Position numbers and translations under genes: made by a program
Part shown: in pieces, positions 59,425 to 64,000 of the stretch
Layout of the letters: each line of letters starts with the position of its first letter
Numbering within the stretch: the first letter of the stretch is position 1
The notes under the pieces: model-generated
What the model saw: only the letters and a program-made list of their open reading frames with translations
The model's database searches: none
Told to the model about the DNA's origin: nothing
IMG/VR virus record: IMGVR_UViG_3300042391_000634
Span: 62,001 to 126,000 of that record
Strand: one strand, 5' to 3'
DNA from: a virus
Length of the DNA stretch: 64,000 bases

Positions 59425-60162
59425 ATGAATAAATTCGGGGTTATAAAAACCAAACTTTTAAATAAATTAACTGAATCTTACGCTAAAGAAAATAAAGCTG
59501 AGATAAAGAATATTTTAACAACAATTAAAGAAAACAAAGATTTTAAAGAAATGTATTTGTTTTACGAAGAAATTGAAAACAAATACATTGACGATAAAGA
59601 AACTGCAAAGTTATACGTTGAGGGTGTCATTGGTATTTTAAAACAACAAATGGATGACTTAACTATCTTTTGCACGTCATTAAATAAAATGATAAATGTA
59701 GAACAAATTAATGAAAATGAAATATACAATTCATTAGATATTTTAATTGAAAAAGATAGTTTATCAAATATTGAAAAGAAAGTTAAAGCTAAAAAGAAAT
59801 TAGTAGAACATTTAACAACTAAAAAGGAAATTAAAGAATCTAAAGATTCGACGTTAGTTCCGAATGAAAATTTATTAAACGCAGTATTAACAAATAACTT
59901 TAATGCACTTTATTCTAACACATTGTCAGAAACAGAGAAAGGAGAATTAAAAAACATCCTTTCAATTCCTTATGATGAGATTGTTGATAAAACAGGTGAA
60001 TTAAAAGAATCAATCATTAATCAAGTATCAACACTTTTAAGTGAATCAAACGACACGGATTTATCCATTAAATTAAAGGCGGTAAAGGATGAGGTAACTC
60101 AGATGTATCCGTCACGATATAACTACTACAGATTAAACGAATTAAAAAATGGACTTAACTAA
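59425..60162 (+). CDS. Head-region protein with capsid-targeting-like leader
   Basis: 245 residues. Leader MNKFGVIKTKLLNKLTE before Ser (L-T-E). The rest is Lys/Glu-rich and helical. Position between portal and prohead protease equals that of small core proteins (gp67/gp68) in T4. Probably a prohead core component. Confidence 0.72.
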   Translation: MNKFGVIKTKLLNKLTESYAKENKAEIKNILTTIKENKDFKEMYLFYEEIENKYIDDKETAKLYVEGVIGILKQQMDDLTIFCTSLNKMINVEQINENEIYNSLDILIEKDSLSNIEKKVKAKKKLVEHLTTKKEIKESKDSTLVPNENLLNAVLTNNFNALYSNTLSETEKGELKNILSIPYDEIVDKTGELKESIINQVSTLLSESNDTDLSIKLKAVKDEVTQMYPSRYNYYRLNELKNGLN

Positions 60163-60177
60163 GTCCATTTCTTTTTT
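60147..60177. terminator. Bidirectional terminator overlapping two stop codons
   Basis: AAATGGACTT-aact-AAGTCCATTT hairpin with T-run on the plus strand and A-run/T-run on the minus strand; both convergent genes end inside it. Confidence 0.78.
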
Positions 60178-60346
60178 GTTCTATATAAATAGCTTTTAAT
60201 TTTTCGGTTCTTTTTTTAACAGAAGGTTTTACAAACTGTTGTCTTGCCCTTAATTTTTGAACTTGCTTTGTTTTTTGAACTTTTTGTTTATAGGTTCTTA
60301 ACGCTGTCTCAATACTTTTTTCTTTAGATAAATCAATAATAATCAT
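60155..60346 (-). CDS. rpsU: Ribosomal protein bS21
   Basis: 63 residues, a full-length bS21. KSIETALRTYKQKVQKTKQV, then LRARQQFVKPSVKKR, then KLKAIYIEQKR match the family motifs (ALRxYKxKxxKTxxxxxLRxR, F-x-KPSVxxR). The only minus-strand gene in the head module. The box ATATTTATT (60359-60351) and a TATATTTG -7-like sequence (60371-60364) lie upstream; no Shine-Dalgarno sequence is visible. Confidence 0.95.
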   Translation of the reverse strand: MIIIDLSKEKSIETALRTYKQKVQKTKQVQKLRARQQFVKPSVKKRTEKLKAIYIEQKRNGLS

Positions 60347-60350
60347 ATAT

Positions 60351-60359
60351 AATAAATAT
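60351..60359 (-). promoter_or_regulatory. Late-type promoter box ATATTTATT for bS21 gene
   Basis: ATATTTATT on the minus strand, 4 nt upstream of the bS21 ATG; TATATTTG overlaps the region just beyond. Confidence 0.45.
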
Positions 60360-60448
60360 ACTACAAATATATGAAAATATTTTTGGTATTCCCGTTTATT
60401 TTACTTATTTTTTACTAACACCATAAAATAAAATAATATGAAATATTA

Positions 60449-60874
60449 ATGAAAACAGGTAAGTATATCTCATTAGGGATTTACAATGATGTAAAAATCG
60501 GTTATGGCACCGTAGATTTTAAAAATCTTAAAACCATATATCTTAAATTAAATTCTTGGGTTCAACCAGAAAACGAAACAGATGATTTTATTAATACGAT
60601 TAATAAATCAAGAAGAAAAATAAAAGAAATAATATATAACCTTAAAAATTCTAATTTTAAACAACAATCTATTGTTGATTTGGACATTAGAACAAAGAGT
60701 ATAAAATTAGAAAAAAGGTCTTTTATGAATTTGGAAATAACATTATATGTTGATAAACAGTTCGATGTTAAATCTAAAGATGTTAAAAATAATATAAAAG
60801 AAATCTTATCTCGTGTTATTGAGGAGGGTCTTTCTGATGAAAAACTATTTAATTTCTACAAATCTAAAAAATAA
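60449..60874 (+). CDS. Unknown small protein
   Basis: 141 residues, predicted alpha/beta (ISLGIYNDVKIGYGTVDFKN) with a Lys-rich C-terminus. No domain recognised. Located between bS21 and the prohead protease in the T4-like head cluster. Confidence 0.7.
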   Translation: MKTGKYISLGIYNDVKIGYGTVDFKNLKTIYLKLNSWVQPENETDDFINTINKSRRKIKEIIYNLKNSNFKQQSIVDLDIRTKSIKLEKRSFMNLEITLYVDKQFDVKSKDVKNNIKEILSRVIEEGLSDEKLFNFYKSKK

Positions 60875-60887
60875 TAGGGTTATCGAT

Positions 60888-60896
60888 GTATTTATA
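60888..60896 (+). promoter_or_regulatory. Late-type promoter box GTATTTATA
   Basis: GTATTTATA 16 nt upstream of the prohead protease ATG. Confidence 0.6.
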
Positions 60897-60912
60897 GTAA
60901 TAAAATCTATAA

Positions 60913-61596
60913 ATGAAGATATTAGGACCAAGAGAACTGGGAACAGGAATTTTAATAGAATACGACGCAGGACACGTATCTCCAGAAGAGAATAGGAAAA
61001 TTATACAGGAAATGAAGGGTGTGGACTTCTCTGAAGACATAATCCTCTATGCTGTTTTACAAAAATTCGATACTCCGAATAAGAACGGAAGGATATATCC
61101 TGAAATGTTACTTAAGAGAGAAAACGAAAAGTATCAATCACTAATTAAAAAGGGTGGAGCATTAAATGAATTAAATCACCCTTCATCTTCACTAATCGAT
61201 TTAGATCGAGTATCACATTCAATTTTAGAAACTTATTGGGATGGTAAAATCCTAATGGGTAAAATTAAGTTATTCACTTCTCCAGGTTGGAAGAAGATGG
61301 GTATCGTTTCAACTAAAGGAGACCAAGCCGCAATGTTATTAATGAACGGAGCAACTTTGGGAATCTCTTCACGTGGTGTAGGATCACTTAAACAAGTTAA
61401 AGGTGAAAACATTGTACAAGATGATTTCGAATTAGTTTGTTTTGACTTAGTATCATCACCATCAACTCCAGGTGCTTATATTTTTAAAGATCCATCAGAA
61501 AGAGACCAATATCAAGAGTCGGAAATTAAAAAACCAACACTTGACAGTAGAATGTCTAAACTTATGGGCAATTTAGATACATTTCTATCTAAATAA
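60913..61596 (+). CDS. 21: Prohead core/maturation protease (T4 gp21-like)
   Basis: 227 residues. IILYAVLQKFDTPNKNGRIY, then GALNELNHPSSSLIDLDRVS with His89, then AMLLMNGATLGISSRGVGSL with the Ser nucleophile at 152 or 153, are S80-family motifs. It should cut scaffold, capsid and internal-protein precursors at [IL]-x-E sites, which is why the leaders noted elsewhere matter. Order 20-(core)-21-22-23 as in T4. Confidence 0.93.
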   Translation: MKILGPRELGTGILIEYDAGHVSPEENRKIIQEMKGVDFSEDIILYAVLQKFDTPNKNGRIYPEMLLKRENEKYQSLIKKGGALNELNHPSSSLIDLDRVSHSILETYWDGKILMGKIKLFTSPGWKKMGIVSTKGDQAAMLLMNGATLGISSRGVGSLKQVKGENIVQDDFELVCFDLVSSPSTPGAYIFKDPSERDQYQESEIKKPTLDSRMSKLMGNLDTFLSK

Positions 61597-61628
61597 TAAA
61601 CTTTTTAGGGGCAGGAATATTAAAAAAC

Positions 61629-61648
61629 ACGATTTTTTATAAAATCGT
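61629..61648 (+). other. Perfect hairpin abutting the scaffold promoter
   Basis: ACGATTTT-TTAT-AAAATCGT directly before AGTATTTATA. It lacks a good T-run after it, so it may be an RNA processing site, a weak terminator or a promoter-upstream element. Confidence 0.5.
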
Positions 61649-61649
61649 A

Positions 61650-61658
61650 GTATTTATA
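61650..61658 (+). promoter_or_regulatory. Late-type promoter box GTATTTATA
   Basis: GTATTTATA 27 nt upstream of the scaffold ATG. Confidence 0.65.
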
Positions 61659-61685
61659 AGGTAATAAAAACAATTAATTTTCACA

Positions 61686-62948
61686 ATGAGCGAAAAATCA
61701 ATTTTAGAACAAGCGTTACTTCAAGTACAAAATCTTGAAGAGGCCGTAAAGCAAAATGCAAAGGGTATACTTGCTTCAACCATGAAACAAGAACTGAATG
61801 ACTTGCTTAAAGAATCATTGGAAGAAGAGGAAGAAGATGAAGTTATGGAACAACCAGAAACTGAAACTGATCCTGAAGGAGAGGAAGAACAAGATGTAAC
61901 AGCTGACGACGAGTCTGCAGATGATGAATCTGAAGATGATGTTGATACAGATGTTGATACAGATACAAACCTCGATAATTTAGATTCAACAGATGACGTT
62001 GATTCGGATGTTGATGCTGACGTTGACATGGATACCGATATGGAATCTATGAGTGACGAAGGTTCAATGGATGATGAAGATGTTATGGATATGACTGGCG
62101 CTTCAGATGATGAAGTTCTTAAAGTATTCAAGGCTATGAAACCAGAAGATGGTATTGTAGTTAAAAAAGACGGTAACAATGTAGAATTCGGTGACGGAGA
62201 AGATGAATACATCATCAAATTAGATGGTGGAGATTCTGGTCTTGATGCTGGTATGGACATGGGAACTGATGTTGATTCTGAAATGGATTCTGAAATGGAT
62301 TCTGAAATGGATTCTGACGTTGATACTGATATGGATACAGATATGGACACAGATGTTGATGCTGATACTGATGTTGACGCTGAAACAGATGAGGAAACAA
62401 TCTATGAAATAGAATTAGACGAGGAAGACGAAATTGAAGAACCTAAAAAAGTTGAAGCTACTGAAGCTGCTCGCACAAAATCAAACCCTCATGGAAACAA
62501 GAATGGTATGAATCGTGCTGGCTTACCAAGTAAAAAAACTTATAAGGCCGGTTCATCAATCAACGAAGAAGTTGAAACATTGAAAAAACAAAATGCTGAA
62601 TATAAAAAGGCGTTAGTGTTATTCAAAGATAAATTAAATGAAGTTGCTGTGTTTAACGCAAACTTAGCTTACGCTACACGTTTGTTCACTGAACATTCAA
62701 CTACAAAACAGGAGAAATTGAATATATTAAAGAGATTTGATACAGTTTCTACTATGAATGAAGCTAAGTCTTTATTCTCAACAATCAAAACTGAATTAGG
62801 TTCAAAAACTACGGTTACCGAATCAGTTGCGAAAAAAATCTCTAACACTCCATCAACATCTTCTTCTACAGAGGTATTATCTGAGTCAAAAGCTTATGAA
62901 AATCCTCAATTCAGTAGAATTAAAGAAATGATGAGAAAAATAAAATAA
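61686..62948 (+). CDS. 22: Prohead scaffolding core protein (T4 gp22-like)
   Basis: 420 residues (T4 gp22, 269). N-terminal ILEQALLQVQNLEEAVKQNA helix; a long acidic low-complexity part of Asp/Val/Met repeats (about 40-245); then a basic helical C-terminal half (VETLKKQNAEYKKALVLFK, FSRIKEMMRKIK). By position and composition it is the gp22 scaffold; length is increased by the acidic repeat. The tandem 12-bp repeat at 62276-62365 supports recent expansion. Confidence 0.88.
   Translation: MSEKSILEQALLQVQNLEEAVKQNAKGILASTMKQELNDLLKESLEEEEEDEVMEQPETETDPEGEEEQDVTADDESADDESEDDVDTDVDTDTNLDNLDSTDDVDSDVDADVDMDTDMESMSDEGSMDDEDVMDMTGASDDEVLKVFKAMKPEDGIVVKKDGNNVEFGDGEDEYIIKLDGGDSGLDAGMDMGTDVDSEMDSEMDSEMDSDVDTDMDTDMDTDVDADTDVDAETDEETIYEIELDEEDEIEEPKKVEATEAARTKSNPHGNKNGMNRAGLPSKKTYKAGSSINEEVETLKKQNAEYKKALVLFKDKLNEVAVFNANLAYATRLFTEHSTTKQEKLNILKRFDTVSTMNEAKSLFSTIKTELGSKTTVTESVAKKISNTPSTSSSTEVLSESKAYENPQFSRIKEMMRKIK
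62276..62365 (+). repeat. Tandem 12-bp coding repeats in the scaffold gene
   Basis: GAAATGGATTCT repeats in frame give EMDS repeated, then DVDT/DMDT variants. Confidence 0.75.
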
Positions 62949-62970
62949 AAAATTAAAACCAATATTAAAA

Positions 62971-64000
62971 ATGGGAGCATTATTAGAAAGCGGTATGGTT
63001 GGTAACATAGGTCTTAAGCACCTACGTGTTATCAAAGAAGATACCATCAAAAAATGGGACGAACTAGGATTCTTAGAAGGTCTAGAAGGTCACCAAAAAG
63101 ATAACATCGCGCAATTGTATGAAAACCAAGCGTCTTACTTAATCAACGAAGCGGCAGTAGCTGATGCGTCTGGTTCTTTCGAGACTGTAGTTTTCCCTAT
63201 CATTCGTCGTGTGTTCTCTAAATTATTAGCTAACGACATCGTGTCTGTTCAAGCTATGAACTTACCAATCGGTAAATTATTCTTCTTCATTCCTAAAATT
63301 CAGGAAAGAACTGGAACAGACCATTACTCACCTTATGGTGGAGCAAATAACGATTTAGGTTTACCTACAAATCCAACATCAGGATACCCTACAACTGCGA
63401 AAAGTCTTTACGATCGTTTTTACGAAGGATCTGACGCTAATGACCAAGGTCTTTTTGATTACTCAAAAGGTAAATATGCGGTAACAAGTTTAGTTGTTAA
63501 CGGTTTTACAACTTTTGCAAATGGTGTTGTAACTACAAGTTCATCTGCTTTAACAAGTGCAACTTGTGTAAACAAATCATATGTAATCATCGAGGTTACA
63601 GGATTTACATCGGCAGGTGCTGGTAAATTAAAAGGTGCTAACGGTAATGAAATGGATTCTGAAGAATTCTTAGCTTCATTACAAGTTACTACTACTGACG
63701 CAGGTTTGTTAGCTCACTTAGGTGTTACTGATTCAACTGCATTACCAATCAATATCGTAACTCAGAAATACGGTAAAGGTATTGTTGAATATGGTGCAAA
63801 AGCAGGTTCTGCTCAAGCTCAATATTATGATGTTTGTGATGCTGACGGTAAAATCTATATTCAAGTTGATCTTGAATCATATAGTGCAACTGCAGGTTTC
63901 ACTCCATTCACTTTAACCGGTTCAACTACACTTGCTACCTCTGAATTAGTTTCAACATTCCGTTTGTATGAGTCTTTAGAATTTGAAGAGCAAATTGGTG
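62971..64000 (+). CDS. 23: Major capsid protein (T4 gp23-like), cut by right edge
   Basis: The first 343 residues are in the window. N-terminal GHQKDNIAQLYENQASYLINE, then AAVADASGSFETVVFPIIRR, resembles T4 gp23 (ENQ and the downstream FP-R-R segment). I-N-E before Ala (Glu60) is the expected gp21 cleavage site (T4 cuts after Glu65). LPIGKLFFFIPKIQERTG follows, as in T4. No promoter box of its own; it shares the scaffold transcript. Confidence 0.95.
   Translation, partial: MGALLESGMVGNIGLKHLRVIKEDTIKKWDELGFLEGLEGHQKDNIAQLYENQASYLINEAAVADASGSFETVVFPIIRRVFSKLLANDIVSVQAMNLPIGKLFFFIPKIQERTGTDHYSPYGGANNDLGLPTNPTSGYPTTAKSLYDRFYEGSDANDQGLFDYSKGKYAVTSLVVNGFTTFANGVVTTSSSALTSATCVNKSYVIIEVTGFTSAGAGKLKGANGNEMDSEEFLASLQVTTTDAGLLAHLGVTDSTALPINIVTQKYGKGIVEYGAKAGSAQAQYYDVCDADGKIYIQVDLESYSATAGFTPFTLTGSTTLATSELVSTFRLYESLEFEEQIG

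Noticed and set aside
61721-62350. Long minus-strand open frame opposite the scaffold gene (Ser-rich)
   Set aside because: It mirrors the acidic repeat of the scaffold; the composition leaves the antisense frame open. No promoter or start context.
1-64000. CRISPR array
   Set aside because: No regularly spaced direct repeats with unique spacers. The only short tandem repeats are coding (scaffold, Ala/Lys-rich protein).

Overview
This window is part of the genome of a large, AT-rich tailed phage with a T4-type head module. From 55.7 kb to the right edge it carries, in order, the large terminase, portal, prohead protease, acidic scaffold and the start of the T4-type major capsid protein. Several signs point to a Bacteroidota (flavobacteria-like) host. 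Gene starts lack Shine-Dalgarno sequences. Several genes have the Bacteroidota promoter form TTTG-N20/21-TAnnTTTG. Exported proteins have MKK...NAQ-type signal peptides and lipoboxes. Most other genes, including the head genes, follow a second short element, [GA]TATTTAT[AT], placed just upstream of the start codon on the coding strand. This looks like a phage late promoter.

Layout. 0-8.5 kb: endolysin (PG-binding plus GH19), a secreted DRGH nuclease, a P-loop kinase, zincin metalloproteases and many small proteins. 8.5-15 kb: a glycan cassette of four glycosyltransferases, a fucosyltransferase-like GT11, a methyltransferase and UDP-galactopyranose mutase; two of the glycosyltransferases are from GT60-like and GT25-like families. 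15-21.7 kb: small genes and three large virion/ejection-protein candidates. 21.8-24.3 kb: a tandem SGNH esterase and a GIY-YIG endonuclease. 24.2-29.7 kb: an RNA-rich minus-strand region with a tmRNA, a structured RNA of nearly 1 kb with a terminator, four tRNAs (Glu, Ser, Met, Thr) separated by densely folded spacers, and a few small CDSs. 29.7-30.5 kb: a PhyH-type dioxygenase. 30.6-44.6 kb: a plus-strand block of exported, outer-membrane and lipoprotein genes, with cohesin/dockerin-like and C-type-lectin domains, two related beta-barrels, a CsgG-like protein, a lipase, FeoA and PspC domains, a tail-collar protein and a holin-like protein. Near-identical 31-nt direct repeats flank this block. 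44.6-47.3 kb: an RNA-repair operon (polynucleotide kinase, RNA ligase, cyclic-phosphate receiver domain). 47.3-50.2 kb: a ClpC-like unfoldase lacking its N-domain, divergent from an Hsp20, with paired palindromes between them. 50.3-55.7 kb: KTSC proteins, a nucleotidyltransferase-like protein and head-associated acidic proteins. 55.7-64 kb: the head genes, with a ribosomal protein bS21 gene on the opposite strand.

The main inferences are as follows. (1) About ten proteins begin with a short amphipathic peptide ending in [IL]-x-E, like T4 capsid-targeting sequences cut by the gp21-type protease; they may be packaged internal proteins. (2) The phage carries a translation and proteostasis kit: tmRNA, tRNAs, bS21, RNA repair, ClpC-like unfoldase and Hsp20. 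(3) It carries giant or unusual structured RNAs resembling in setting the GOLLD/ROOL class. (4) It carries a 14-kb envelope-remodelling cassette. These functional links are inferred from sequence; no searches were run.
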